Below are positions 28,322 through 37,172 of a stretch of 64,000 nt of DNA, in pieces. Below the pieces are notes generated by a model. It was given only the letters and a program-made list of their open reading frames with translations, searched no databases and was not told the origin of the DNA. The position numbers and the translations under genes were made by a program. The stretch is from Novibacillus thermophilus. GTDB taxonomy: Bacteria; Bacillota; Bacilli; Thermoactinomycetales; Novibacillaceae. The stretch covers positions 3,534,001 through 3,598,000 of the forward strand of contig NZ_CP019699.1 of NCBI RefSeq assembly GCF_002005165.1, in the 5' to 3' direction. Every line of letters starts with the position of its first letter. Position 1 is the stretch's first letter.

Positions 28322-28415
28322 CCGTTGGCGCTACGACAGGGACATCTCACCGGCAGCACGTTTCTTCGACGGACCTTCAAAACGGAAAGGAACGTCGTCT
28401 GTTCAAGCCAAGTAA
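28302..28415 (+). CDS. Tiny ORF between tenI and thiS
   Basis: A 37-codon frame (starts MEPDPFNRWRYDRD) with a strong GGGGGGAGG motif just before its ATG, overlapping the tenI end. I do not recognise it. In B. subtilis the position between tenI and thiS is held by thiO; this peptide shows no FAD-binding motif and is not a recognisable ThiO piece. It may be a translated spacer or a relic. Confidence 0.35.
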   Translation: MEPDPFNRWRYDRDISPAARFFDGPSKRKGTSSVQAK

Positions 28416-28459
28416 GTCCGTATGACCGCTCTTCCGTCGACCGAGAGGAGGTGACTGCG

Positions 28460-28663
28460 GTGGAATTGCACGTGAACGGTCGTGAGGTGACACTTGACGA
28501 CAGCGTCCAGACGATTTCCGATTTACTTCAGTTTTTCCATCTGCAAGACCGGATTGTCATCGTCGAACACAACCGGGAAATTGTGGACAAAGAGCACTAC
28601 CCCTCGAAAAAACTCGATCAAGGCGACCGCGTGGAAATTGTTCATTTCGTCGGAGGAGGTTGA
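28460..28663 (+). CDS. thiS: Sulfur carrier protein ThiS
   Basis: A 67-residue ubiquitin-like protein that carries sulfur as a C-terminal thiocarboxylate for thiazole synthesis. It starts at GTG with a GAGGAGGTGA site and ends in the required Gly-Gly (VHFVGGG as read at the C-terminus). N-terminal [14 protein letters not shown] is typical. The stop overlaps the thiG ATG by one base. No thiF is present in this operon to adenylate it. Confidence 0.93.
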   Translation: MELHVNGREVTLDDSVQTISDLLQFFHLQDRIVIVEHNREIVDKEHYPSKKLDQGDRVEIVHFVGGG

Positions 28664-29436
28664 TGGCCGTGTTGAAAATAGCCAATAAAACGTTTCACTC
28701 GAGATTGCTTTTGGGAACGGGCAAGTATCCATCGCTGGATGTCCAGCGCAAAGCCGTACAAGCGGCAGAAGCTGAAATCTTGACGTTCGCTGTCAGAAGG
28801 ATGAACATTTTCGAGCCGACGCAACCGAACTTTCTAGAGCAGTTAGATCTCACTCAATACACGCTGTTGCCCAACACTGCCGGTGCCAAAACTGCAGAAG
28901 AGGCGGTCCGCATCGCCAAACTGGCAAAAGCGTCAGGATTGTGCGACATGGTCAAGGTAGAAGTGATCGGGTGTGACAAAACGTTGTTGCCGGACCCTGT
29001 CGAAACGTTGAAAGCGTCTGAAAAGTTGTTGGAAGAAGGTTTTATCGTCCTGACGTACACGTCAGATGACGTCGTATTGGCGAAGCGTCTAGAGGAGCTG
29101 GGCGTCCATGCGGTCATGCCGGGGGCCTCCCCCATTGGTTCCGCCCAAGGCGTCGTCAATCCGTTAAATCTATCCTTGATTATTGAGCAATCCGACGTCC
29201 CGGTCATCGTGGACGCTGGCATAGGCTCCCCCCGCGACGCAGCATTCGCCATGGAGCTCGGAGCCGACGGCATCCTTCTCAACACAGCCGTTTCCTCCGC
29301 AAAAGACCCGGTCAAAATGGCGGAAGCGATGAAGTTGGCCATCGAGGCAGGGCGCTTGGGCTTTGAAGCGGGGATCGTTCCAAAGAAGCGGTACGCGACG
29401 GCCAGCAGTCCAGTGGAAGGTGTGCCAGCCCCTTAG
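28663..29436 (+). CDS. thiG: Thiazole synthase ThiG
   Basis: A 257-residue TIM barrel that condenses deoxyxylulose phosphate, dehydroglycine and ThiS thiocarboxylate into the thiazole of thiamine. Key parts: [44 protein letters not shown] (the imine-forming Lys is in VKVEVI), [12 protein letters not shown] and [14 protein letters not shown] 28663 has a GGAGG site. It is the last gene of the operon and lies 40 bases from an IS element. Confidence 0.97.
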   Translation: MAVLKIANKTFHSRLLLGTGKYPSLDVQRKAVQAAEAEILTFAVRRMNIFEPTQPNFLEQLDLTQYTLLPNTAGAKTAEEAVRIAKLAKASGLCDMVKVEVIGCDKTLLPDPVETLKASEKLLEEGFIVLTYTSDDVVLAKRLEELGVHAVMPGASPIGSAQGVVNPLNLSLIIEQSDVPVIVDAGIGSPRDAAFAMELGADGILLNTAVSSAKDPVKMAEAMKLAIEAGRLGFEAGIVPKKRYATASSPVEGVPAP

Positions 29437-29466
29437 AGACGTTGCACCACACCAAACGGCCAACGC

Positions 29467-29476
29467 CATCGGAAAA
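29467..29476 (+). repeat. Left target-site duplication of the IS4-like element
   Basis: CATCGGAAAA directly abuts the left inverted repeat and is repeated exactly at 31249-31258. Confidence 0.9.
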
Positions 29477-31248
29477 CTGAAAAGATAACTTAAGGCGAAA
29501 AATGATGATTTTGTCGAAAAACGGCAGTCTCACGGGGAGACTGGTCTTTAACTTGACCTCCCATAAGCTGAACAAAGGTCATGAGATGGAAGATACCATA
29601 ATAAGGGCCACTGAACACAATGATCTGATCTTGATTTTCTTGCATAAGGCGACGACGCCAATTGCGAATCCCTTTCGACGGCTGATTAGAGGATTCACTC
29701 TCTTCGCCTTCTTCCGTTTGCTCGGCACACCAAGTTCGATAAGCCGTTGTCAGGGCAATGGTCAAAAACGTGAAATAGACGTGCGATACCATGCCATTGG
29801 CCGTTTTGGTTGGCGCATGTTCCAGATTCCAGCCCTGTTTGCCTTCACGAAAAAGTAAATTCTCAATAAGGCTGCGCCCATCATAAGCATCATACGGAAC
29901 AAAAGGGCGGTCAACGGGACTGTTGGTCAAAAAAACAGGGCATTTGTCTGCCGGGATCTCCTCGTTTCGGTAGCGTTGAATGACCACGGCGTTGATTGGG
30001 CAACCGCCGCCGCCCGTCTTACTGTATTGCTTTGCGGGCTTTGCCGGGTCCCGATAATCGACATAACTGGTTAACGCCTTGACACCAGTAACTTGGGTCT
30101 CGAGGATGTGCTCGGTTTTGCTTTTGCCACGACCGGACGTCTGTTTTTCTTGGCGTGTATCCGTCACCCCCATGGACGCTTGAGCCAAGTCCCGTGCATC
30201 CTGGGCGACGTCCATGTTGGAGCGTGCGGGAATCACAAATGTGATCTTTTGTTGGTCGAGCCAATATAAGGTGGTGCCGTCCAGAAAGCCCCGATCCATC
30301 AACACTTGGGTGATCCGGCTGTGCTTGCCCAGATTGCGCTGAGCCTGCTCGATGAGCACACGCGTATATTTGGACTCGTGTTCATGAATGGGGACGACTT
30401 TTAGAGCAAGGGGAATTTCCGTGTGCTGGTCAAACAACACAATCGCTTTCCATCCGTAAACGACACACTCGATCTCCCGGACGCCCTTTTTGTTGTGGAT
30501 TTTCTTTTTGCGCATCACTTTTCCGGCACCTTCGTAGTTCGGCGTCGTTTCGATATCGGTGCCATCGATGATGCCCGTCACTTGTTGGTAGAAAGCACCA
30601 GATGCCGCTAAGTTGGCGATATTGGTGTTAAACAGTTGTTCAATCTCCTGTGGTGTCGCCTTATTCATGAATTCTGCCAGTGTCTGAGGGGTAAACGGGC
30701 TGGCGGGTGGGGTGTCGTTATGCCGTTTACCGGCACCCCGATTACAGTACCCTTCTTCCAACACCATAGCCGAAAAGCCCAAGGTTCGCATCACACCCTG
30801 ATCACTAAACAACAGAGCAGGCAAACTTTTCATCGCCTTAATGCCCAGCAATGTTTTGGCCAAATACGTGATCAAGAAGTAATAAAACGGAATCATCACC
30901 CGTTGATACTGGCTAGCTTGAAAGGTGGAAAAAGAATGGAGGACACCGGTTTCTGACAAGTAGCCCATAAAATCATCCAAGATAGCTTCATCTTCCAGGT
31001 TGTGTACGCTGTCCATCGTTTTCGTGGTGCTGATCACCTGGGCGACGTATTCATCATCCCTTGTAGCGGCCACAATGGAAAAACGGTCGTTTAAGATGTG
31101 GGCGAAGTTACTCATCAATCATCCCTCATTCCGATTTTTATCTGGAATGAAGACATTCGCTCCGGAACCACTATTTTCCTTGTAGACTGACCCATTTCGA
31201 CAAAACTAATGGTGATTCGACAATTGATTAGCTATGTTATCTTTTCAG
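29477..31248 (-). mobile_element. Complete IS4-like insertion sequence, 1772 bp
   Basis: The ends are 13-bp perfect inverted repeats: CTGAAAAGATAAC at 29477-29489 and its complement at 31236-31248. Both sides are flanked by the 10-bp direct repeat CATCGGAAAA. It holds one transposase gene on the minus strand. A 10-bp duplication and a DDE transposase of 542 residues fit the IS4 group. It is inserted between thiG and the hutH promoter, whose -35 box starts eight bases past the right duplication. Confidence 0.93.
29490..31118 (-). CDS. IS4-like DDE transposase
   Basis: A 542-residue transposase. Candidate catalytic parts are IIDGTDIETTPNYEG (first Asp), QVLMDRGFLDGTTLYWL (second Asp) and the late DGRSLIENLLFREGKQGW (Glu). 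A linker TSGRGKSKTEH lies between. The reading frame is intact and nearly fills the element, so it may be active. The start is most likely the second Met or nearby; the first codons lie about 120 bases from the right end. Confidence 0.88.
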   Translation of the reverse strand: MMSNFAHILNDRFSIVAATRDDEYVAQVISTTKTMDSVHNLEDEAILDDFMGYLSETGVLHSFSTFQASQYQRVMIPFYYFLITYLAKTLLGIKAMKSLPALLFSDQGVMRTLGFSAMVLEEGYCNRGAGKRHNDTPPASPFTPQTLAEFMNKATPQEIEQLFNTNIANLAASGAFYQQVTGIIDGTDIETTPNYEGAGKVMRKKKIHNKKGVREIECVVYGWKAIVLFDQHTEIPLALKVVPIHEHESKYTRVLIEQAQRNLGKHSRITQVLMDRGFLDGTTLYWLDQQKITFVIPARSNMDVAQDARDLAQASMGVTDTRQEKQTSGRGKSKTEHILETQVTGVKALTSYVDYRDPAKPAKQYSKTGGGGCPINAVVIQRYRNEEIPADKCPVFLTNSPVDRPFVPYDAYDGRSLIENLLFREGKQGWNLEHAPTKTANGMVSHVYFTFLTIALTTAYRTWCAEQTEEGEESESSNQPSKGIRNWRRRLMQENQDQIIVFSGPYYGIFHLMTFVQLMGGQVKDQSPRETAVFRQNHHFSP

Positions 31249-31258
31249 CATCGGAAAA
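31249..31258 (+). repeat. Right target-site duplication of the IS4-like element
   Basis: CATCGGAAAA follows the right inverted repeat directly, an exact copy of 29467-29476. Confidence 0.9.
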
Positions 31259-31266
31259 AAAGCCTG

Positions 31267-31295
31267 TTGCGTTAACCGGTTACATTTGTTATAAT
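31267..31295 (+). promoter_or_regulatory. Sigma-A promoter of hutH
   Basis: TTGCGT (31267-31272), a 17-base spacer and a perfect TATAAT (31290-31295). It predicts a transcript start near 31302 and an untranslated leader of about 110 bases containing a terminator. Confidence 0.82.
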
Positions 31296-31351
31296 CTGGG
31301 GAAACAGCATTCACAATAAGCAATGTGACCTAAAGTTAGTGAGTTCATGAG

Positions 31352-31389
31352 GAGGTCGCACCAGTTTGGTGTGGCCTCTTATTTTGTTT
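31352..31389 (+). terminator. Leader terminator before hutH (possible antitermination site)
   Basis: GAGGTCGCACC pairs, with two wobbles, with GGTGTGGCCTC around a short loop and runs into TTATTTTGTTT. It lies between the promoter and the hutH start. In B. subtilis the hut operon is controlled by HutP, which binds NAG triplets in the leader and prevents termination. NAG triplets do occur upstream (31333-31350), but their spacing is not a clear HutP site and no hutP gene is in this window. Confidence 0.78.
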
Positions 31390-31411
31390 CTGTGGAGGGA
31401 CCACAAACACC

Positions 31412-32881
31412 ATGATGTTGCTTGACGGAAACAACCTGACGTTGGAAAAGTGCCAAAAAGTTATCTATCAAAACGAAAAAGTGGGGCTGACGGAAGCGGC
31501 GTGGCAAAGGGTAGAAGCCAGCCGAAAAACAGTCGATCAAGCGGTCTCAGACGACACTGTCGTCTACGGGGTAACGACTGGATTCGGCAAGTTCAGCGAC
31601 GTGACGATTGAGAACGATTTAGTGGCAGACTTGCAAATGAACCTGATTCGCAGTCACGCCTGTGCTGTCGGGACACCGTTTCCCGAACCGGTCACCCGCG
31701 CGATGATGTTACTCCGCGCCAATGCTTTGGCAAAAGGCTTTTCCGGCGTGCGCCGGGAACTGCTGCAATTGTTGCTTGACCTGTTAAATCACCGCATCCA
31801 CCCCGTCATTCCCCAACAAGGTTCCCTCGGGGCCAGCGGCGACTTAGCACCGCTCGCCCACTTGGCGTCGGTATTGATCGGGGAAGGAGAGGCATTCGTT
31901 GCCGGCAGGCGCATGGCGGGCAAAGATGCCCTCGCTCAAGCGGGGCTCAAACCCGTGCGTCTAGCGGCCAAAGAGGGACTGGCCCTCATTAACGGTACCC
32001 AAGCGATGACCGCCGTCGGGCTCATCGCCTACCTCGAAGCAAGAAATCTCGCGGACCGGGCGGACGAGATCGCGGCGATGACGTTGGAATGTTTGCGCGG
32101 CGTGACAGACGCCTTCCATCCCGACGTGCACGCTGTGCGCCCTTATCCAGAACAAGCGGAGGTTGCCCGCCGGATCCTCGACCAAGTTGACGGCAGCCAG
32201 CTGGTCACCCGCCAAGGAGACATTCGCGTCCAGGACGCCTACTCTTTACGCTGTATCCCGCAAGTGCACGGCGCCAGTCGCCAAGCTTTGCGCTATGTAA
32301 GGGAGAAGCTGCTGATCGAGATGAACGCCGCCACGGACAATCCGCTCATTTTTGCCGAAAGGGGTGACATTGTGTCTGGAGGTAACTTTCACGGGCAGCC
32401 CATCGCCCTCGCCATGGATTTTTTGAAAATTGCCATGGCAGAACTGGCCAACGTCAGTGAGCGGCGCATTGAGCGCCTAGTCAATCCGCAACTGAACGAC
32501 CTTCCCGGCTTTTTAAGTCCGAAACCCGGCTTGCAGTCGGGGATGATGATCCCGCAGTACGTCGCTGCGTCCATTGTGTCGGAAAATAAAGTGTTGGCCC
32601 ACCCGGCCAGCGTAGACTCCATCCCGTCCTCTGCCAACCAGGAAGATCACGTCAGCATGGGAACGACGGCGGCGCGCCACGCCCTTAAGGTCGTGCAGAA
32701 CGTGCGCAAAGTGCTGGCCATCGAAGCGATGTGCGCCGCCCAGGCACTGGAAATGCGGGGAGTGGACAAAGCCGGGAGGGGAACGCGGCAGTTGTACCGC
32801 GACATCCGTCAACGCGTCGCACCTCTCACCCGCGACCGTTCGCTGTCCAAAGACATCGAGCGGTTATCCGAATGGTTATAA
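31412..32881 (+). CDS. hutH: Histidine ammonia-lyase
   Basis: First step of histidine degradation: histidine to urocanate and ammonia. A 489-residue enzyme with the MIO-forming Ala-Ser-Gly in [15 protein letters not shown], plus [10 protein letters not shown] at the N-terminus, [21 protein letters not shown] and [10 protein letters not shown]. The ATG lies 17 bases after GTGGAGG. It is separated from hutU/I/G by the thiazole operon and the IS, and has its own promoter. Confidence 0.97.
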   Translation: MMLLDGNNLTLEKCQKVIYQNEKVGLTEAAWQRVEASRKTVDQAVSDDTVVYGVTTGFGKFSDVTIENDLVADLQMNLIRSHACAVGTPFPEPVTRAMMLLRANALAKGFSGVRRELLQLLLDLLNHRIHPVIPQQGSLGASGDLAPLAHLASVLIGEGEAFVAGRRMAGKDALAQAGLKPVRLAAKEGLALINGTQAMTAVGLIAYLEARNLADRADEIAAMTLECLRGVTDAFHPDVHAVRPYPEQAEVARRILDQVDGSQLVTRQGDIRVQDAYSLRCIPQVHGASRQALRYVREKLLIEMNAATDNPLIFAERGDIVSGGNFHGQPIALAMDFLKIAMAELANVSERRIERLVNPQLNDLPGFLSPKPGLQSGMMIPQYVAASIVSENKVLAHPASVDSIPSSANQEDHVSMGTTAARHALKVVQNVRKVLAIEAMCAAQALEMRGVDKAGRGTRQLYRDIRQRVAPLTRDRSLSKDIERLSEWL

Positions 32882-32893
32882 TCTCCTTCCTTT

Positions 32894-32919
32894 CCGTTAA
32901 GGTGGCACACCTTAACGGT
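32894..32919 (+). terminator. Stem-loop after hutH
   Basis: CCGTTAAG and CTTAACGG form an 8-bp stem (inner bases GTGGCACAC), 12 bases past the hutH stop. It lacks a strong T-run, so it may be a weak terminator or attenuator before the transporter gene. Confidence 0.5.
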
Positions 32920-32932
32920 TCACATAGATGAA

Positions 32933-32946
32933 TGAAAGCGCTAAAA
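32933..32946 (+). promoter_or_regulatory. Candidate cre (CcpA) site
   Basis: TGAAAGCGCTAAAA matches the first ten bases of the B. subtilis cre consensus and loses the CA end. It lies 77 bases before the transporter start, where carbon-catabolite repression of histidine use would be expected. Confidence 0.4.
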
Positions 32947-32971
32947 AAAAACGCTCAAGTTTTCAACACGG

Positions 32972-32989
32972 TACCAATTTAATTTGGTA
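32972..32989 (+). promoter_or_regulatory. Inverted repeat overlapping the transporter promoter
   Basis: TACCAA and TTGGTA flank six bases. A TAAAAT that could be the -10 box overlaps its right end, with TTCAAC upstream as a weak -35. A repressor site is plausible; the protein is unknown. Confidence 0.4.
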
Positions 32990-33022
32990 AAATAAATGAG
33001 AAGTAAGGGAGGAATGGTCGTT

Positions 33023-34342
33023 ATGTTCTGGAATCCCGTTGTCCTATCCGTACTCGTGTTAGCCGTGTTAAGTTTGGCACGCGTCAATGTCATTTTCGGC
33101 TTGCTCATCGCCGCCGCCGTCGCTGGCTTTTCCGCAGGGCTGACCCTTGAGGAGATTTTCTCCATCTTGATCGGCGGCCTCGGCGGGCAGGGTGAGACAG
33201 CACTCAGTTACATTTTGCTCGGGATTTTCGCCGTCATGATTGCCCGCTCCGGGATTACGACGGCTTTAATCAGGCGCGTCCTGCCCCTCATGCAAGGAAG
33301 GCGCGGCTTTGTGCTGTTTACCATCGCCGCCCTCTCCTGTCTGTCGCAAAACGTCATTCCCGTGCACATCGCGTTTATCCCGATTCTCATTCCGCCTTTA
33401 CTCGCCGTCTTTAACCGGTTGAAAGTCGACCGCCGCGCCGTTGCCTCCGCTTTGACGTTCGGGTTGAAGGCGCCTTACATGCTCATCCCGGCCGGATTCG
33501 GATTCATCTTCCACAATATTATCGCGGACGAGATGGCCGCCAGCGGCATGGCCATCGAGCTGTCGGCAATCCCTGTGGCCATGGCGATTCCAGTCGCAGG
33601 GATGCTGCTCGGCCTCGTGCTCGCCATTGTCGTCACATATCGGAAGGCGCGGGAGTACGCCGACATTCCGACGCATTTTACGAGCGAATCGGCGGCAACT
33701 GGAGAAGACGCCGATCAACATTCGTGGCAGTGGAAACACTCCGTTACGTTGCTGGCCATAGGGGTCACCCTCGTACTGCAGATCGTCTTCCAATCGCTCG
33801 TTATCGCCGCGCTCGGCGGTATATTGACGATGTTCATTTTCCGCGGAGAAGCGTGGAGAAACGGGGACACTGTGGTAGAAGGGGGCGTGAAGATGATGGG
33901 GACGATCGCGTTCGTCATGCTCATCGCTTCCGGCTACGCCTCCATTTTGACTGAAACAGGCGCAGTGGACAACCTTGTAGAATCCGCCAGTGCCTGGCTC
34001 GGCGACAACCAGTTTATGGCGGCAGTCGTGATGATGTTCGTCGGACTGTTGGTCACGATGGGGATTGGCACATCTTTCGGCACGGTCCCGATTTTAGCGG
34101 CTATATTTGTCCCGCTCTGTTCCGCGATGGGCTTTAGCCCGCTGGCCACTGCATCGTTAATTGGAACGGCCGGCGCTATTGGAGATGCCGGGTCCCCAGC
34201 GTCCGACAGTACCCTCGGCCCGACATCGGGGCTGAACGCCGACGGCCAGCACCATCACATTTGGGACACGTGCGTCCCGACGTTTATCCACTACAACATC
34301 CCTTTATTTGTCTTCGGCGTCATCGCCGCCCTGGTGTTGTAG
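33023..34342 (+). CDS. YuiF-type Na+/H+ antiporter-family transporter (putative histidine transporter)
   Basis: A 439-residue membrane protein with about 11-12 helices, similar in layout to B. subtilis YuiF. Features: SLARVNVIFGLLIAA at the start, CLSQNVIPVHIAFIPILIPP, GTSFGTVPILAAIF and GAIGDAGSPASDSTLGPTSG near the end. YuiF-like proteins lie next to hut genes in several Firmicutes and are thought to carry histidine or urocanate; here it follows hutH. ATG 33023 has the better spacing to AAGGGAGGA; the frame is open to 32996. Confidence 0.83.
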   Translation: MFWNPVVLSVLVLAVLSLARVNVIFGLLIAAAVAGFSAGLTLEEIFSILIGGLGGQGETALSYILLGIFAVMIARSGITTALIRRVLPLMQGRRGFVLFTIAALSCLSQNVIPVHIAFIPILIPPLLAVFNRLKVDRRAVASALTFGLKAPYMLIPAGFGFIFHNIIADEMAASGMAIELSAIPVAMAIPVAGMLLGLVLAIVVTYRKAREYADIPTHFTSESAATGEDADQHSWQWKHSVTLLAIGVTLVLQIVFQSLVIAALGGILTMFIFRGEAWRNGDTVVEGGVKMMGTIAFVMLIASGYASILTETGAVDNLVESASAWLGDNQFMAAVVMMFVGLLVTMGIGTSFGTVPILAAIFVPLCSAMGFSPLATASLIGTAGAIGDAGSPASDSTLGPTSGLNADGQHHHIWDTCVPTFIHYNIPLFVFGVIAALVL

Positions 34343-34413
34343 ACGATTGCCTCTCCTTCCTATATACTTGTGTTTAGTAAGTAAATATTCACATGTCAAG
34401 GAGAGAGACGTCC

Positions 34414-34965
34414 ATGACGCTGAACGATTGGTTTAAGAAAGGTATGACCATTGAGCAGTATATCGACAGTATGGCGGTCAACAAAGAGGAAATGTTGCAA
34501 ATATACGACAACTTCCAGTTGTCACCGGACGACCGGGCGTTCTTTGAAACCTTGAAGGAAAAAAACTGGCGCGTCATCGTGCTGACGGCCGACTGGTGTG
34601 GCGACGCCATGCTGTGCGTACCTGTCTTCATGCGCATTAGCGAGGCCGCATCCATCGAGATGAGCTTGCTCATCCGCGACGACAACCTCGAACTGATGGA
34701 CCAGTACTTGACAAACGGCAAATCCCGTTCGATTCCGATCTTCATCTTCATCGACCAGGACGGCAACGAGCAGGCGGTTTGGGGACCGCGGGCACCGGAA
34801 GTGCAGCAACTCATTGACGACATGCGAAACAGTCTGCCAGATAAGGAAGACCCGAGTTTCGAAGCGAAACAAAAAGAAATGTACCGGAACTTCAAACAGC
34901 GCCTGTTGTCCGACCGCTCTTTGTGGAAGGCCGTGAGCCACAGTTTCCGGGAGCGGCTGTCATAA
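34414..34965 (+). CDS. Thioredoxin-family protein
   Basis: A 183-residue cytoplasmic protein with a thioredoxin-like core. The redox motif region reads TADWCGDAMLCVP, so the two Cys are spaced by five residues rather than two. The cis-Pro loop is in SRSIPIFIFID. Such proteins may act as reductases or bind a metal; the wide CxxxxxC spacing argues against classic thioredoxin chemistry. ATG 34414 follows AAGGAGAG. It stands alone, without an obvious operon. Confidence 0.83.
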   Translation: MTLNDWFKKGMTIEQYIDSMAVNKEEMLQIYDNFQLSPDDRAFFETLKEKNWRVIVLTADWCGDAMLCVPVFMRISEAASIEMSLLIRDDNLELMDQYLTNGKSRSIPIFIFIDQDGNEQAVWGPRAPEVQQLIDDMRNSLPDKEDPSFEAKQKEMYRNFKQRLLSDRSLWKAVSHSFRERLS

Positions 34966-35098
34966 GCGAAGAGCATTCGACACGCACGGTCGGCAACCAC
35001 TTGCGCCACTCAGAGTCGTTAGCTCACCCCCCTGTGAAAGTCCAAACGCCGATCGCCGATACTTTAAACAAATGGACACAACAAGGGGGAAAGTGTCA

Positions 35099-35581
35099 GT
35101 GAACTGTATGCGAGAACTAACTTGCGCCGTTTTCCGACTCAGCGAGGATGATTACGCCCTCAACATTGAGCATATAACTGAAATCACGAAACCCGGCGCG
35201 TTTAACGTGTTGCCGGAAATGCCGCCGTACATGCTCGGTCTCTTCCGCTTTCGCCACCGCGTCGTACCGTTGATCGACCTGAAAGCGAGACTGGGGTTAG
35301 CCGAGAGAGCACGCCCGTCTCGCGAAACAGGAGAACGGATCATTGTCGTCAACGATGACGGTCGCTGGATTGGTTTTAAAGTAGACGCCGTACATGATAT
35401 TGCAGACGTACCCGTGACACAGGCAGTCGAACTTAAAAAAGGTTTCCGCGACTTAAACGAAGTGATAGACGGTGTGTATACAGTGGACGATCGTTACGTC
35501 GTACTGTTGAAGTTTCAAGCTGTCGTGGACCCCGACCAATCGATCGACTTGTCGAACTGGAAAGAAGCTGTGGGGGTATAA
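35099..35581 (+). CDS. cheW: CheW-domain chemotaxis adaptor, orphan
   Basis: A 160-residue single CheW domain (FRLSEDDYALNIEHITEI, then MLGLFRFRHRVVPLIDLKARLGL and the C-terminal DDRYVVLLKFQ). CheW links receptors to the CheA kinase. No CheA, receptor or flagellar gene is near, so this is a standalone copy. GTG 35099 is nine bases after AAGGGGG; GTG 35093 is an alternative. In B. subtilis CheV is a CheW-receiver fusion; no receiver is present here. Confidence 0.87.
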   Translation: MNCMRELTCAVFRLSEDDYALNIEHITEITKPGAFNVLPEMPPYMLGLFRFRHRVVPLIDLKARLGLAERARPSRETGERIIVVNDDGRWIGFKVDAVHDIADVPVTQAVELKKGFRDLNEVIDGVYTVDDRYVVLLKFQAVVDPDQSIDLSNWKEAVGV

Positions 35582-35613
35582 GGTGTTTACCAACATCAGG
35601 TGTCGACCTGGAA

Positions 35614-35641
35614 GAGGACGGATGACGATGAGGCCGTCCTC
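35614..35641 (+). terminator. Stem-loop between cheW and panE
   Basis: GAGGACGG and CCGTCCTC form an 8-bp stem with a 12-base loop, 33 bases past the cheW stop. The following GGTTATGTTTTTG has a late T-run, so it is a modest terminator candidate. Confidence 0.5.
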
Positions 35642-35743
35642 CCGGTTATGTTTTTGAAACCGTTTCCGGTAAAATTTAAAACTGTAGGACGGCGTCTTCA
35701 TTTGATCAAATACCGGAGATAACCCTTCTGGAGGTGTGCTCAC

Positions 35744-36679
35744 TTGCGCATTCTCATCGTGGGAGCAGGGGCCATCGGCGGATATTTCGGCGGCCGCCTC
35801 GCTCAAAACGGAGCAGACGTCACTTTTCTCGTCCGGCCGACAAGGCAGCGGCAGTTACGGGAAACAGGCTTAACCATCCGCAGCCGTCACGGCGATTTTA
35901 ACGGCCCGGTTCATGCAATCTGCAGCGGCGAAAGCGCCAAACCTTTCGATCTCCTCATTCTGGCCGTTAAGGCGTACCACCTAAAGCAAGCGATGGAAGA
36001 CGTGCGACCGTACGTCGGAGATTCGACAGCCATCCTTCCGCTCTTGAACGGTTATACGCATTTCGAACAGTTGACGAAAGCCTTCGGAGCGGACAAAGTG
36101 CTGGGCGGGCTCTGTTTTATCGAGGCGACCTTGGACCGACAGGGTGAAATCGTGCAAACGAGTGAACGCCACGACCTCGTCTTCGGCGAGTGGGACGGCT
36201 CGAGAACCGGGAGAGCCGAGACCATTTTGTCACACCTGCAACGTGCTCACTTTAACGTGACGTTAAGTGAGAACGTCCAGACGGACATCTGGCACAAATA
36301 CATTTTTATCACGGGCATGAGTAGCATCACGACGTTAATGCAAGCGCCGATCGGGCCCATCCTCACCAATGCGCACGGCAACGCGACGTACGAAAAACTC
36401 ATACGTGAACTCGTCTCAATCGCCCGCCACATCGGGGCACCTGTCGCCGAAGACGCAGCCCGAAAAACCCTTACAACGACGGAAGCCTGCCATTACGACA
36501 TGAAATCGTCCATGCAGCGCGATATGGAGAAACATCTCCCCGTTGAAGCCGATCACCTTCAGGGCGCGTGGCTGTCCTTGGCTGTCGAAAACGGAGCTGA
36601 TCTTGCTGAATTCCCTGTACTAACGGCCGTGTACGCCAACTTAAAAATTTACGAAGCGATGTTGGACGATTCATGTTAA
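35744..36679 (+). CDS. panE: 2-dehydropantoate 2-reductase (ketopantoate reductase family)
   Basis: A 311-residue NADPH enzyme that reduces ketopantoate to pantoate for coenzyme A. It has the Rossmann GAGAIGGYFGGRL at the N-terminus, AVKAYHL, LPLLNGY, and the catalytic Lys-bearing DIWHKYIFITGMSS. It starts at TTG with a GGAGGTG site ten bases ahead. Other pantothenate genes are not in the window. Family members with other 2-keto acids as substrate cannot be excluded. Confidence 0.88.
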   Translation: MRILIVGAGAIGGYFGGRLAQNGADVTFLVRPTRQRQLRETGLTIRSRHGDFNGPVHAICSGESAKPFDLLILAVKAYHLKQAMEDVRPYVGDSTAILPLLNGYTHFEQLTKAFGADKVLGGLCFIEATLDRQGEIVQTSERHDLVFGEWDGSRTGRAETILSHLQRAHFNVTLSENVQTDIWHKYIFITGMSSITTLMQAPIGPILTNAHGNATYEKLIRELVSIARHIGAPVAEDAARKTLTTTEACHYDMKSSMQRDMEKHLPVEADHLQGAWLSLAVENGADLAEFPVLTAVYANLKIYEAMLDDSC

Positions 36680-37172
36680 TTCAATACAAAGGCGGTTTGG
36701 GGTGCGGTTCCCTCGGGATCGTATCATGAACGGAGACAGGTGCTGGCATCAGAAACGGTTTTGGCCCGTAGGCAGGCGATTTGGCGACATACGGGTATTT
36801 GCTGTCTGCCCGGCTGTTCCACCCTTGAAATAAATACTGAATCACCACAGTCAATTCACCGTGAGCTTTTTTGCGTACACCGGATCGGGGCGTTCAGGTC
36901 GGGCTTGAAAAACATGTGCTCCCATCACACTCATCAACATCCTATGTCGCGGGTGAGAATAAGCGCTCGCGCGAATCCCCGCTTTCCAGTTGGTTCGGCA
37001 GCGGAATCACCGTCAGTCTTCCGAATGAACGCCCCACTGGAACTCCTATCTACACACTTTCGCCTCGGTCTTCCTTGGAAAGAGCAGAATGGGCTGATCG
37101 CTCCTGCAAGGCGTCTTGTTCCACTATCCGACCGAGGCAGGAACGCCATTTGGAATCACGTTGCACCGATTT
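36680..37172. other. 493-bp stretch with no supported gene
   Basis: Open frames here on both strands have no recognisable domain, no good ribosome site and strange composition (Ser/Arg-rich). No terminator for panE or inverted repeat stands out. It could be a decayed gene, since the length is unusual for this window, but nothing can be named. Confidence 0.5.

Noticed and set aside
31333-31389. T-box leader before hutH
   Set aside because: No T-box consensus (AGGGTGGNACCGCG) is present; the hairpin is a plain terminator.
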